Assembly: GCA_965205735.1 (NCBI GenBank)
Contig: OZ242179.1
Coordinates: forward strand, 2,852,001-2,916,000
Length of the DNA: 64,000 nucleotides
Origin: VXNE01 sp965205735
GTDB lineage: Bacteria > Pseudomonadota > Gammaproteobacteria > Pseudomonadales > Azotimanducaceae
Direction: 5' to 3'
Part shown: piece after piece, positions 16,856 to 25,030 of the stretch
Layout of the letters: every line of letters begins with the position of its first letter
How positions within the stretch are numbered: position 1 is the first letter of the stretch
Position numbers and translations under genes: made by a program
Notes under the pieces: model-generated
Database searches by the model: none
Told to the model about the DNA's origin: nothing
What the model saw: only the letters and a program-made list of their open reading frames with translations

Positions 16856-17814
16856 AGATCGGGCGCAGATCCCGAGATCCCTGGCCGCCGGTGGAGCGTC
16901 CACGGTTTGCGGCGATACGCGATCATTGGCGCGTCAGCCGGGACTGCTTCGCCATCGCCTGTCGTCGCCTTTGGTCGAGTCTGCTGGTATGGCTGCTCAT
17001 CGGCATGTCGCTCGCGCTACCGGGGGCGTTGTATATCCTGCAACATAGCCTTGCTGCCGCTGCCGCACAGTGGGATGGACGGCCGAGTTTCACCGTCTAT
17101 CTGCAGACTGGCACCGATATCAGCGTTGCCCGGAGCCTGGCGGCGCGGCTCGACGCCGAGCCGGAAATCGAACGCGCGTGGGTCATTACGCCGGAACAGG
17201 CGCTGGAGGAGTTCGGCGAAGGCCTCGCGATAGCCGACGCACTGGAAGTTCTGGGAGAAAATCCGCTGCCGGCATCGGTCAGGGCGACGGTGGCTGTCGG
17301 CGTGGGGGAGGTGGCGTTGCTGCGGCTCATTGACGAGCAGAGCACGGGTGAGCAGGTGGACGAAGTCGCTATGGAGAAAGCATGGCTTGAGCGGATGGCG
17401 GCCATTTCCGCCGTCGTCGGACGGGTTGGCTGGATCCTTGCCGGCATATTCGGACTCGGTGCCGCGCTGATTACGGCATCTTCTGTCCGCCTCGTCATAG
17501 AATCGCGGCTGGAAGAACTCAGCATGCAGAAACTCATGGGCGGCACGGATGCGTTCGTAAGGAGACCGTTTCTGTACCTCGGCCTCTTCTATGGCGTCGG
17601 CGGCGGCGTTGTGGCAGCGATGCTGGTGGCGGGGTCGCTGCTCGCGCTTGAGGCACCGCTGGCGACATTGTTCGGCAGCTATGACGAACGTCTCGCAATC
17701 CACGGCATGGGTACGCCGCTCGTGGGCGCGCTGCTCGGGGCGGGCGGACTGCTCGGGGTATGCGGTGCGTTGATCGCGTCCAGCCGGCGTCTGAGACAAG
17801 TGGAATTGGTCTGA
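16852..17814 (+). CDS. ftsX: Cell-division protein FtsX
   Basis: Membrane subunit of FtsEX. The 320-residue protein shows the family topology: cytoplasmic N-terminus, a first membrane segment (LLVWLLIGMSLALPGALYIL), a periplasmic domain (about 75-190) beginning SFTVYLQTGTD, and three C-terminal membrane segments including GWILAGIFGLGAALITASS. VIESRLEELSMQKLMGGTDAF is the conserved cytoplasmic loop that contacts FtsE. The GTG start overlaps the ftsE stop by four bases. Confidence 0.95.
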   Translation: MKIGRRSRDPWPPVERPRFAAIRDHWRVSRDCFAIACRRLWSSLLVWLLIGMSLALPGALYILQHSLAAAAAQWDGRPSFTVYLQTGTDISVARSLAARLDAEPEIERAWVITPEQALEEFGEGLAIADALEVLGENPLPASVRATVAVGVGEVALLRLIDEQSTGEQVDEVAMEKAWLERMAAISAVVGRVGWILAGIFGLGAALITASSVRLVIESRLEELSMQKLMGGTDAFVRRPFLYLGLFYGVGGGVVAAMLVAGSLLALEAPLATLFGSYDERLAIHGMGTPLVGALLGAGGLLGVCGALIASSRRLRQVELV

Positions 17815-17831
17815 ATGGGGGCACTCACCTG

Positions 17832-18509
17832 ATGCGGCTAGAAGGCGTGTCTGTCGTCTTTTCCGATGAGAAGTTCTTTTCGAATGCCGAAGAGGTGACG
17901 GCCCTGAATGATGTGAGTCTGCACGTGGGTCGCGGTGACAAGGTCGGCATCATCGGCGCCAATGGCGCCGGGAAATCGACGCTGGTGCGCGTCATGTCGG
18001 GGGTATTGAAACCCAACGCGGGGGTTGTCGACGACGAGGGAATGTCGTGCGCTCACTTGTCGCTGAATGCCGGGTTCGATGGCGAGTTGTCCGGCACGAG
18101 GAATGTCGTCATGCACGGCATGCTGATGGGGTTGACGCGCAAGGAGGCAGCGGCGCGTGTCGAAGCGGTGACCGAGATGTCGGGTCTTGGAGACGCGATG
18201 AATCGCCGCGTTAGCACTTACTCGTCGGGTATGCGCGCACGGCTGTGCTTCTCGACAGCGATCAACCTGGAGCCCGATCTCATGCTGCTCGACGAGGCGT
18301 TTGTCGTCGGAGATCGCGACTTCCGCGATAAGTCCCAACGCATCATGCACGAACGGTTCGCCGAGGACAGGGCAATCGTGCTCGTCAGTCACTCCCTCGC
18401 CAACGTAGAACAGCTTTGCGAGCGCGCGATCTGGCTGGATCACGGCGAGATCAAGGCCCAGGGCGAGACCAAAAGCGTCGTCCGCGCATACCGCAACGGG
18501 AGCAAATGA
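17832..18509 (+). CDS. Polysaccharide-export ABC transporter ATP-binding protein (Wzt/KpsT-like)
   Basis: A 225-residue ATPase with GANGAGKST (Walker A, 42-50), STYSSGMRARL (signature) and LMLLDEAFVVGD (Walker B). The combination of SSGM-x-x-RL and LLDE-x-x-x-VGD is characteristic of the ATPases for O-antigen, capsule and teichoic-acid export. It lacks the C-terminal carbohydrate-binding domain of long Wzt proteins. No permease gene is beside it. It starts 17 bases after ftsX, so it may be read from the ftsYEX promoter, although this is not a usual member of that operon. The adjacent opposite-strand gene is rfbC, also a surface-polysaccharide gene. Confidence 0.88.
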   Translation: MRLEGVSVVFSDEKFFSNAEEVTALNDVSLHVGRGDKVGIIGANGAGKSTLVRVMSGVLKPNAGVVDDEGMSCAHLSLNAGFDGELSGTRNVVMHGMLMGLTRKEAAARVEAVTEMSGLGDAMNRRVSTYSSGMRARLCFSTAINLEPDLMLLDEAFVVGDRDFRDKSQRIMHERFAEDRAIVLVSHSLANVEQLCERAIWLDHGEIKAQGETKSVVRAYRNGSK

Positions 18510-18539
18510 AGAAGGCCGGCCTGAATGGGGCCGGAGACG

Positions 18540-19106
18540 CTAACCTTCGACGTATTCGAACGGGCTGCTCAGTTCTGACAACGCGGGATGCTCGCGATCC
18601 CTGTCGGAGAGAACCGCACCGGTTTCGGGGGTTGGCCAGCGGATGCCGAGTGCGAGATCATTCCACAAGAGACCCCTGTCGTGATCCGGCGCGTAGTAGT
18701 TGCTGACCTTGTATACGACCTCGGTGTCGGGCGACAGGGTCATGAACCCGTGTCCAAAACCGACTGGCACCCAAATCTGGTTCCAGGCCTCGGCTGACAG
18801 CGTTGCGCTGACGTGATGGCCGTAAGTCGGCGACCCCCGGCGCAGATCCACCGCGACATCGAATATCGAACCGCGCGTAACCCGGACGAGCTTGGCCTGC
18901 GCAAAGGGCGGAGTCTGGAAGTGCAGTCCCCGAACGGTGCCCACATCAGCGGAAAACGAGCAGTTGTCTTGGACAAAGTCCACCGAAATCCCGCCATGTT
19001 GCAGGGTTCTCTTGTTGTACACCTCGGAAAAGAAGCCTCGATGGTCGCCGTGTTTTATCGGCGCGAGAAGCTTGACGTCGGGAATAGCAAGGGGTTCGAT
19101 GTGCAT
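18540..19106 (-). CDS. rfbC: dTDP-4-dehydrorhamnose 3,5-epimerase
   Basis: Third enzyme of dTDP-L-rhamnose synthesis: epimerises dTDP-4-keto-6-deoxyglucose at C3 and C5. 188 residues with the cupin-fold motifs DHRGFFSEVY, VQDNCSFS, TVRGLHFQTPP (catalytic His), WVPVGFGHGF, and VVYKVSNYYAPDHDRGLLW (catalytic Tyr). ATG 19106 gives the normal N-terminus; an upstream in-frame start adds 15 unsupported residues. The other rml genes are not in the window. It lies between the export ATPase and rpoH, convergent with the former and divergent from the latter. Confidence 0.93.
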   Translation of the reverse strand: MHIEPLAIPDVKLLAPIKHGDHRGFFSEVYNKRTLQHGGISVDFVQDNCSFSADVGTVRGLHFQTPPFAQAKLVRVTRGSIFDVAVDLRRGSPTYGHHVSATLSAEAWNQIWVPVGFGHGFMTLSPDTEVVYKVSNYYAPDHDRGLLWNDLALGIRWPTPETGAVLSDRDREHPALSELSSPFEYVEG

Positions 19107-19217
19107 TCGGTTGAATGTACGCCAAGTACCGGGCATAGGCGAGACAGGCACTCGGAGATGATCGTCGGAGAGACGATGCTGGTCATCTATCCTGGGTGCA
19201 GTGAATCTTTTGGAGAC

Positions 19218-19244
19218 TTAGCACTCTAACGGGGAGAGTGCTAA
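19218..19244 (+). promoter_or_regulatory. CIRCE operator (HrcA binding site) upstream of rpoH
   Basis: TTAGCACTC (19218-19226), nine bases, then GAGTGCTAA (19236-19244): an exact match to the consensus inverted repeat bound by the heat-shock repressor HrcA. It ends 34 bases before the rpoH ATG. A weak sigma-70-like pair, TTAGCA (19218) and TAATAT (19242) with an 18-base spacer, overlaps it, so bound repressor would block the promoter. hrcA is not in the window. Confidence 0.93.
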
Positions 19245-19278
19245 TATCGTTGACCAACGTTACCGGAGGTATCAAAAG

Positions 19279-20139
19279 ATGACCGCGAATGTACTATCTC
19301 TCGATAGTCTATCGCCGGGTCGCGATCTGGATACCTATATTCAGACTGTGAACGCGTTCCCGGTGTTGAGTGCGGAGGAAGAGCGGAGGCTCGCGGAACG
19401 TTTCTACTACGAGAACGATATCGCGGCCGCCCGCGAGCTGGTGCTGTGCCACCTGCGCTTTGTCATTTACATGGCCCGGGGCTATTCGGGCTACGGGCTG
19501 CCGCAGGACGACCTGATTCAGGAAGGCAACGTTGGCCTCATGAAGGCGGTCAGACGTTTCAATCCCGAAGTGGGTGTGCGCCTCGTGTCTTATGCCGTGC
19601 ATTGGATCAAGGCCGAGATGCACGAGTACATACTGCGCAATTGGCGCATCGTCAAGGTCGCGACCACCAAGGCTCAACGCAAGCTCTTCTTCAATTTGCG
19701 CAGCGCCAAGAAGCGGCTTGGATGGTTTTCGCCGCAGGAAGTCGAAGCCGTCGCCGAGGATCTTGGGGTGACGCCGGAAGCGGTCATGCAGATGGAGGGA
19801 CGCATGGCGGCCCAGGACGCGGCGTTCGATGGGGGAGTCGTCGACGGCGGCGGCGAAAACTTTGTCGCGGCGCCGGCGCAATACCTGAGCGACGAGTCGA
19901 TGAATCCCGCCGAGATCGTTGCGGAAGAGGACTGGACGGAACAATCCACGGCCCAACTACAGGGGGCGCTCGGGCAACTCGACGAACGCAGCCGGGAAAT
20001 TCTGCGATTGCGCTGGCTGAACGAACCGAAGACGACGCTGCATGAACTGGCGGCGCAATACGGGATCTCCGCCGAGCGGGTACGGCAGATCGAAGCCAAG
20101 GCGATGAAAAAGCTTCGGAGCGCGCTCACCGCAGCCTAG
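19279..20139 (+). CDS. rpoH: RNA polymerase heat-shock sigma factor RpoH (sigma-32)
   Basis: Alternative sigma factor for heat-shock promoters. 286 residues: region 1.2/2.1 (ARELVLCHLRFVIYMARGY), region 2.2-2.4 (LIQEGNVGLMKAVRRFNPEVG, LVSYAVHWIKAEMHEYILRN), the RpoH box (KAQRKLFFNLR), and regions 4.1-4.2 (ILRLRWL and YGISAERVRQIEAKAMKKLR). An insertion-like stretch (DGGVVDGGGENF) sits between regions 3 and 4. GGAGG precedes ATG 19279. A perfect CIRCE operator lies directly upstream. The stop TAG is the first triplet of an interspersed repeat. Its place after ftsX is conserved in gammaproteobacteria, although two polysaccharide genes intervene here. Confidence 0.96.
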   Translation: MTANVLSLDSLSPGRDLDTYIQTVNAFPVLSAEEERRLAERFYYENDIAAARELVLCHLRFVIYMARGYSGYGLPQDDLIQEGNVGLMKAVRRFNPEVGVRLVSYAVHWIKAEMHEYILRNWRIVKVATTKAQRKLFFNLRSAKKRLGWFSPQEVEAVAEDLGVTPEAVMQMEGRMAAQDAAFDGGVVDGGGENFVAAPAQYLSDESMNPAEIVAEEDWTEQSTAQLQGALGQLDERSREILRLRWLNEPKTTLHELAAQYGISAERVRQIEAKAMKKLRSALTAA

Positions 20140-20165
20140 CCCGGACATTTCACCAAGCTGCTTGT
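20137..20165 (+). repeat. Interspersed repeat copy A (supplies the rpoH stop)
   Basis: TAGCCCGGACATTTCACC followed by AAGCTGCTTGT, a copy of the short repeat whose best form is TAGCCCGCATATCTCACC then AAGCCGCTTGT. The first TAG is the rpoH stop codon. Three differences from copy B in the leading 18 bases. Confidence 0.6.
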
Positions 20166-20192
20166 TTCTCACCAACGCGCCCGGTAACAGCG

Positions 20193-20882
20193 ATGCGACA
20201 TCGCGGGCACCATCCGCCGCGATTGCCGGCGTCTTCGAACGCGTGGCCCGCGCGAGTCCATGCACGCCAAAGGGGGCGTCCGACCAAGGGCCAGGCGCGG
20301 GCACTAGCCGATCACGGTGCCCGGTACCGGATGACGCATTTCGAGGTTTCGGATCGGCCTGTCATGGTCGAGGTGGGCTTCGGCATGGGTCACGCGCTCG
20401 CCCGTTTTGCCGACGAGCACCGAGACTGGGCCTGCATCGGCATGGAGGTCTACCGGCCGGGCATCGGCTCGCTGATCCTGCAATGCGAAACGCTTGGACT
20501 ACACAATGTGCAGATTGTTGAAGGCGATGCCGGAACCGCGTTGGCGCGATGGCCGTCGGCGAGCGTTCGCCTCGTCGCTATCTATTTCCCCGATCCATGG
20601 CCCAAACGGCGTCACAGCAAACGCCGCCTGATTCAGTCGCCCTTCATCGCCGAGGTCGCACGGTTGCTGGAGCCGGGCGGCAGGCTGTTGATGGCGACCG
20701 ATTGGGAGCCCTACGCCGTGGCGATGCTGAAGACCGCAGACGCGCAGCCAACGCTCGCCAACGAGGCGGGATCGGGCGAGTTTTCAGAACGGTCGGTCGA
20801 ACGTCCGGAGACCCATTTTGAGGCGCGCGGCCGCGCATGCGGTCGAGCAATCTGGAATCTCGCCTACGCGAAGATGCCATGA
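20193..20882 (+). CDS. trmB: tRNA (guanine-N7-)-methyltransferase
   Basis: Forms m7G46 in tRNA variable loops. 229 residues: N-terminal RQRGRPTKGQARAL, SAM-binding VMVEVGFGMGHALARFA, the next acidic strand CIGMEVYRPGIG, and the family signature AIYFPDPWPKRRHSKRR with the catalytic Asp, then LLEPGGRLLMATDWEPY. The ATG at 20193 is needed to include the RPTKGQ block; its Shine-Dalgarno is weak. It stands between rpoH and hemW and is the outer gene of the conserved trmB-hemW-rdgB cluster, though here convergent with hemW. Confidence 0.94.
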   Translation: MRHRGHHPPRLPASSNAWPARVHARQRGRPTKGQARALADHGARYRMTHFEVSDRPVMVEVGFGMGHALARFADEHRDWACIGMEVYRPGIGSLILQCETLGLHNVQIVEGDAGTALARWPSASVRLVAIYFPDPWPKRRHSKRRLIQSPFIAEVARLLEPGGRLLMATDWEPYAVAMLKTADAQPTLANEAGSGEFSERSVERPETHFEARGRACGRAIWNLAYAKMP

Positions 20883-20897
20883 AGAGGCCGATCGACC

Positions 20898-20927
20898 TAA
20901 CCCGCATATCTCACCAAGCCGCTTGTC
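20898..20927 (+). repeat. Interspersed repeat copy B
   Basis: TAACCCGCATATCTCACC then AAGCCGCTTGTC, 15 bases after the trmB stop. It is in inverted orientation to copy C at 21121-21143, and the two enclose a 28-base-arm hairpin. Confidence 0.65.
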
Positions 20928-21018
20928 ACGTTACTGAATGTCATTGTTATCAATCGGGTATGTCGTACTTCCTGTGACCTGCCCAATACAGACTGCGCTG
21001 GCCGCGCCCTCGCTGGTC

Positions 21019-21101
21019 TTTTTTCCGCGTGCGCGCACGTGCTCGCTACACCATAAGCGGCGGCTATGCTTCCGCTCGCGAGCACGCGCACGCGGAAAAA
21101 A
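21019..21101. repeat. Long hairpin-forming inverted repeat between trmB and hemW
   Basis: Left arm 21019-21046 (TTTTTTCCGCGTGCGCG, then a four-base extra and TGCTCGC) pairs with the right arm 21078-21101 (GCGAGCACGCGCACGCGG then AAAAAA); the loop is 31 bases. The T-run is on the 5' side and the A-run on the 3' side, the reverse of an intrinsic terminator, so this looks like a palindromic element rather than a normal terminator. Confidence 0.7.
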
Positions 21102-21120
21102 TCCTGCGCGATCATCACGG

Positions 21121-21143
21121 CCCTTGGTGAGATATGCGGGCTA
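21121..21143 (-). repeat. Interspersed repeat copy C (supplies the hemW stop)
   Basis: On the minus strand this reads TAGCCCGCATATCTCACC then AAGGG. The TAG is the hemW stop codon. It is the inverted partner of copy B. Confidence 0.65.
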
Positions 21144-22232
21144 AAGAAACCGGGCGACTACCGTGTCCAGATGCGAAAAGCCGAAATCGGTGAGTCCTAT
21201 GCGGTCTTGCCGCATCAACCCTTCCGCGCGCAACTGCGCGATCTCATCCGAGATGGTCGCAAGCGGTAGCCCTGTGCGCTGCGTGAAAGCGCCTTCGTCG
21301 GTTCCCTGGACCAGCCGCAGGGCGTTCATCATGTATTCCACCGGCAGGTCCGCCGCGTCGATGGGCGTGTCGTCGGAGGACTGATCCTCCAGGTAGAGCC
21401 GGGGCTGTTTCATCTTGGTCGTGCGTACCCTGCCCAATGGCTGCATCAATTTGCCGTGGGCACCGGCACCGATCCCCGTGTAGTCGCCGAAGGTCCAGTA
21501 GTTCAGGTTGTGCCGGGACTCCGAACCCGGACGCGCGTAGGCGGAGACTTCGTAGCGTTTGAACCCGCGCGATGCGAGGAAGGCCTGGCCAGCCTCGGCA
21601 ATGTCGGCTTTTTCGTCCAGCGTGGGGAGCAACGGGGGGCGCTTTGCGAACTCCGTTTTCGGCTCTATCGTGAGCTCGTACCAGGAAATGTGGGTCGGCT
21701 CCAGCGCGGCTGCGCGTTGCAGGTCGGCGATCGCTTCCGCCGCCGTCTGCCCCGGCAAACCAAACATCAGGTCGATGTTGAACTCATCGAAGGGCGCGTC
21801 CGCAATCGCCCGCGCCGCCCGCTCCGTGTCGTCGGCGCTGTGGATCCGTCCCAGTTGCTTCAGGTGGGCGCCGTTGAACGACTGCGCGCCGAGGGAGACG
21901 CGATTGATACCCGCTGCGGCGTAGTTCGCGATCGCCTCAAACGTCTCCACGGTGCCCGGATTGGCCTCCATGGTCACCTCCACGTCGCCCGCCAGTTCGA
22001 ACGCATCGAGCAGCCCCCCGAAGGCGCGCGCCGACAGCAGGCTCGGCGTGCCGCCGCCGAAGTACACGGAGCCGATGTCAAACGGCATGCGAGCGCGCTC
22101 AACGGCAAAGTCATTCAGCAGCGCGGCGACGTAGTCGGCTTCCGGCAACCTTCCCTTCAGCGGGTGCGAATTGAAGTCGCAGTACGGGCATTTGCGCACG
22201 CACCACGGCAGGTGCACATAAAGGCCGCTCAC
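21141..22232 (-). CDS. hemW: HemW, radical-SAM heme chaperone-like protein
   Basis: 363 residues, formerly annotated as an oxygen-independent coproporphyrinogen oxidase. The 4Fe-4S cluster Cys residues are C11, C15 and C18 in WCVRKCPYCDF; VYFGGGTPSLL is the conserved GGGTP strand. A fourth Cys typical of true HemN is not evident at the N-terminus, consistent with HemW, which binds heme and is thought to deliver it to proteins. Its start overlaps the rdgB stop by four bases, and the gene ends in repeat copy C. It belongs to the same minus-strand run as rdgB to yggS. Confidence 0.92.
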   Translation of the reverse strand: MSGLYVHLPWCVRKCPYCDFNSHPLKGRLPEADYVAALLNDFAVERARMPFDIGSVYFGGGTPSLLSARAFGGLLDAFELAGDVEVTMEANPGTVETFEAIANYAAAGINRVSLGAQSFNGAHLKQLGRIHSADDTERAARAIADAPFDEFNIDLMFGLPGQTAAEAIADLQRAAALEPTHISWYELTIEPKTEFAKRPPLLPTLDEKADIAEAGQAFLASRGFKRYEVSAYARPGSESRHNLNYWTFGDYTGIGAGAHGKLMQPLGRVRTTKMKQPRLYLEDQSSDDTPIDAADLPVEYMMNALRLVQGTDEGAFTQRTGLPLATISDEIAQLRAEGLMRQDRIGLTDFGFSHLDTVVARFL

Positions 22233-22834
22233 GGCGCGTCCTGATGCCCAAGGCTCCGAAGCGCCGCCGCGAGGCGGTTGGCGGCGATCCCGCGATGGCT
22301 GTGTGCATTCTTGACCTGCGGCGCGAGTTCGGCGGCGGTTGCATTCAGTTCGGGAACGAAGAAGTGCGGGTCATATCCGAAGCCGTGCGCGCCCCGCGGC
22401 GCATCGACGATCAGACCGTTCCACGCGGCAGTGGCAAAGATCGGGGCTGGGTCGTCAGCGCTCTCGATGAACACCAGTGCGCAATAGAAGTGCGCGCGCC
22501 GATCTTCGATGCCATCGAGCGCGGCAATGAGCCGTCTGTTGTTGTCCTCGGCCGTTGCGCCAATACCCGAATACCTCGACGAAAGGAGACCGGGGGCACC
22601 GCCAAGGGCGGGGACAATCAGGCCCGAATCGTCGGCGATAGCCGCCAGACCCGTAGCGGTCGACGCGTGGCGCGCCTTGATCAGCGCGTTCTCAATGAAA
22701 GTTGACCCGTCCTCAATCGGAGACTCCAGGCCGAACTCCGTCATCGGCCGCAGCGCCACGCCGACGGGTGTCAGCAGACCGGAGAGTTCTGCAAACTTGC
22801 CGGCGTTGGCGCTGGCGAAGACCGCCTCTTTCAT
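22229..22834 (-). CDS. rdgB: RdgB/HAM1 inosine/xanthosine triphosphate pyrophosphatase
   Basis: Removes non-canonical purine nucleoside triphosphates (dITP, XTP) from the nucleotide pool. 201 residues with FASANAGKFAEL (substrate phosphate-binding SxNxGK), FIENALIKARHASTATG, AIADDSGLIVPALGGAPG (metal-binding Asp) and GAHGFGYDPHFFVPE. Length and motif order are normal. It overlaps hemW by four bases and starts 11 bases after the DUF4426 gene. Confidence 0.95.
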   Translation of the reverse strand: MKEAVFASANAGKFAELSGLLTPVGVALRPMTEFGLESPIEDGSTFIENALIKARHASTATGLAAIADDSGLIVPALGGAPGLLSSRYSGIGATAEDNNRRLIAALDGIEDRRAHFYCALVFIESADDPAPIFATAAWNGLIVDAPRGAHGFGYDPHFFVPELNATAAELAPQVKNAHSHRGIAANRLAAALRSLGHQDAP

Positions 22835-22844
22835 TCGGCCAACA

Positions 22845-23267
22845 CTAGGGTTCTTCCCAATATAGCGTCTGTTGGAATCGCACCATTGCCGGACCGTAGC
22901 CCGGCAGGTCCGCGGTGATCTCGAAACGCAGCGTGTCCCTGTCCTGGTAGGTCAGCGTTGCAAGGTAGTAGACGGCTTCGCCTTCCTTCACCTGGCGAAA
23001 ATTGAGCGGTTGCGATTGCCCAAGCAAATTCTTGACGGTCCCGGTCACGGGTACTGACACGCTCTGCTCGCCGTCGAGTACGGATACGTTCACCAGCGCC
23101 TTGTCGCGGCCCCTGACCACCTCGTAGTGTTGCGCGACTTCGGCGCGCAGGAAACTGGGGTTGAAAACGGAGTAATGCACCTCGTAGCCGTCGAATGCCT
23201 GCTTCTGCTCGGCGAATTGAACTCCCGCGGCGAGCGCGACGACTGCAATCGCGGCGCGCCCGCTCAT
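22845..23267 (-). CDS. DUF4426 exported protein
   Basis: A 140-residue protein of unknown function conserved beside metW and rdgB in Pseudomonas-like genomes. MSGRAAIAVVALAAGVQFAE is a short signal peptide; the remainder is mostly beta-rich (YEVHYSVFNPSFL, ALVNVSVLDGE, VYYLATLTYQDRDTLRFEI). ATG 23267 overlaps the metW stop (ATGA), which decides the start and shows coupling. No catalytic motif is visible. The name rests on position and on the YEVHYS and F-x-Q-x-LYWE pattern. Confidence 0.8.
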   Translation of the reverse strand: MSGRAAIAVVALAAGVQFAEQKQAFDGYEVHYSVFNPSFLRAEVAQHYEVVRGRDKALVNVSVLDGEQSVSVPVTGTVKNLLGQSQPLNFRQVKEGEAVYYLATLTYQDRDTLRFEITADLPGYGPAMVRFQQTLYWEEP

Positions 23268-23863
23268 TTGCCGCCGCGTCCCAGGCGGTAGAACGCCGTG
23301 GTGCCGAAGAGGTTCGGGATGCGGTTGATCAGACGGCGGCTGCGGTAGAAGCGATCGACGGCAAAGCGTTCGATGATGGTAATGCCCATGTTCAGGCATA
23401 GCAGCTCGAAGTCGGCGAAGGTGCACAGGTGGATGTTCGGCGTGTCGTACCAGTTGTGGGGCAGGTGTTCGGCCATCGGCATTCGGCCGCGCGTCGCCAG
23501 CCACAGGCGGCATACCCAATGCCCGAAGTTGGGAAACGTCACGATGCATTCGCCGCCAATTCGAAGCATCTCTTCCAGCAACTGGTCGGGTGCCCGCACG
23601 GCCTGGAGGGTTTCCGCCATCACCACCATGTCGAAGCTCGAATCCGGAAACCTCGCCAGACCGTCGTTAAGGTCGTGTTCTATGACGTTCACGCCCGAAG
23701 CGATGCAGGCGTTGATCTGCTGCGGGTCGATGTCCATGCCATAGCCGCGCACGTTCTTGTTCGACTGCAGGTGCGCGAGCAATTCGCCGTTGCCACATCC
23801 AAGGTCGAGCACGCGCGCGCCGGGTTCGATCAGATCGGCGATGATGCGGAGATCCTCCCTCAT
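23264..23863 (-). CDS. metW: MetW, methionine biosynthesis protein
   Basis: A 199-residue methyltransferase-fold protein that works with MetX in O-acylhomoserine formation. VLDLGCGNGELLAHL is the SAM-type motif I, FDMVVMAETLQAVRAPDQLL follows as in the family, then FPNFGHWVCRLWLATRGRMP and HLPHNWYDTPNIHLCTFADFE, the MetW hallmark. ATG 23863 overlaps the metX stop by four bases; a longer in-frame start lies inside metX and is not credible. Confidence 0.94.
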   Translation of the reverse strand: MREDLRIIADLIEPGARVLDLGCGNGELLAHLQSNKNVRGYGMDIDPQQINACIASGVNVIEHDLNDGLARFPDSSFDMVVMAETLQAVRAPDQLLEEMLRIGGECIVTFPNFGHWVCRLWLATRGRMPMAEHLPHNWYDTPNIHLCTFADFELLCLNMGITIIERFAVDRFYRSRRLINRIPNLFGTTAFYRLGRGGK

Positions 23864-25002
23864 TGGCCGCACTCGGATGCAACGCGGTCGAGATACGCCG
23901 ACAGGACCTCCAGGTATCGCGGTACCTGGAGGAGGAAGGAGTCGTGACCGTGGGAAGCGTCGATGGTGGCCCCGACCACGTCCTGACGCGCCCTGATCAG
24001 TGCGTCGATGATTTCGTCCGATCGTTCTGGAGCGAAGCGCCAGTCGGTCGAGAAGGAGATGACCAGAAACTTGCACGAGGCGTGACCAAGCGCCTTGACC
24101 AGATCGTCGCCGTAATCTCGGGCGGGATCGAAGTAATCCAGGGAACGGGTCATCAAGAGATACGTATTGGCGTCGAAGACCTTCGAAAAGGTGTGCCCCT
24201 GATGGCGAAGATAACTCTCCACCTGGAACTCGACATTATGTCCGGACGCGATGTCGCCGGATTTGAGTTCCCGCCCGAACCTGTCCCCCATGCTGTCGTC
24301 CGAGAGATAAGTCACGTGGCCGAGCATGCGCGCCAGACGCAGTCCGACGTCGGGGTTGGATCCTGCCTTGATGTAGTTTCCGTCGTGGTACTCGGGATCG
24401 GTGACGATGGCCTGGCGTGCGATCTCGTTGAAGGCGATATTCTGCGCGGAGAGTTTCGACGCGCAAGCGATCAATAGCGCGTGTCGGACGCGGGCCGGAA
24501 AGTCGATGGCCCACTGCATGGCCTGCATCCCGCCGAGGCTGCCGCCGGCAACTGCGGCGAAGGTCCGGATTCCCAGGGTATCGGCGAGCATGGCCTGTGT
24601 TCGCACCCAGTCCTTGACTGTCACGGTGGGGAACGTCGGCCCGTATGGATCCCCGGTTTCGGAATCGATGGAGCGTGGCCCGGTGCTGCCATGACATCCG
24701 CCGAGGTTGTTCAGACTGAGGACGAAGTAACGGTTCGTATCGATAGGCTTGCCGGGACCTATGCACACATCCCACCACCCGGGCTTATCGTCGTCCATGC
24801 TGTGAAAGCCAGCCGCGTGATGGTGTCCCGACAGGGCGTGACAGATCAGAATGGCGTTGGACCTGTCGGCATTCAGCTTTCCGTAGGTCTCGTAGACGAT
24901 TTCGAAATGCGGCAGTCGGACGCCGCATTGCAGATCGATTGGACCGAAACTCGCGGTTTCGGGAACCACCACGCCGACCGACTTGGGAGGCAAGGCTTTC
25001 AC
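23860..25002 (-). CDS. metX: Homoserine O-acyltransferase
   Basis: Acylates homoserine with acetyl- or succinyl-CoA, the first committed step of methionine synthesis. 380 residues with an alpha/beta-hydrolase fold: CHALSGHHHAAG, AAVAGGSLGGMQAMQWA (nucleophilic Ser), FSTDWRFAPERSDEI (Asp region) and ASHGHDSFLLQVPRY (His). Many gammaproteobacterial MetX enzymes prefer succinyl-CoA, so the acyl donor is left open. It is coupled to metW by a four-base overlap and starts 28 bases after yggT. Confidence 0.95.
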   Translation of the reverse strand: MKALPPKSVGVVVPETASFGPIDLQCGVRLPHFEIVYETYGKLNADRSNAILICHALSGHHHAAGFHSMDDDKPGWWDVCIGPGKPIDTNRYFVLSLNNLGGCHGSTGPRSIDSETGDPYGPTFPTVTVKDWVRTQAMLADTLGIRTFAAVAGGSLGGMQAMQWAIDFPARVRHALLIACASKLSAQNIAFNEIARQAIVTDPEYHDGNYIKAGSNPDVGLRLARMLGHVTYLSDDSMGDRFGRELKSGDIASGHNVEFQVESYLRHQGHTFSKVFDANTYLLMTRSLDYFDPARDYGDDLVKALGHASCKFLVISFSTDWRFAPERSDEIIDALIRARQDVVGATIDASHGHDSFLLQVPRYLEVLSAYLDRVASECGQ

Positions 25003-25030
25003 GGTTGCTATCTCTGCTTTGAAGACGGGG

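Noticed and set aside
21019..21101. Intrinsic transcription terminator
   Set aside because: The T-run is 5' and the A-run 3' of the stem on both strands, opposite to what termination needs.
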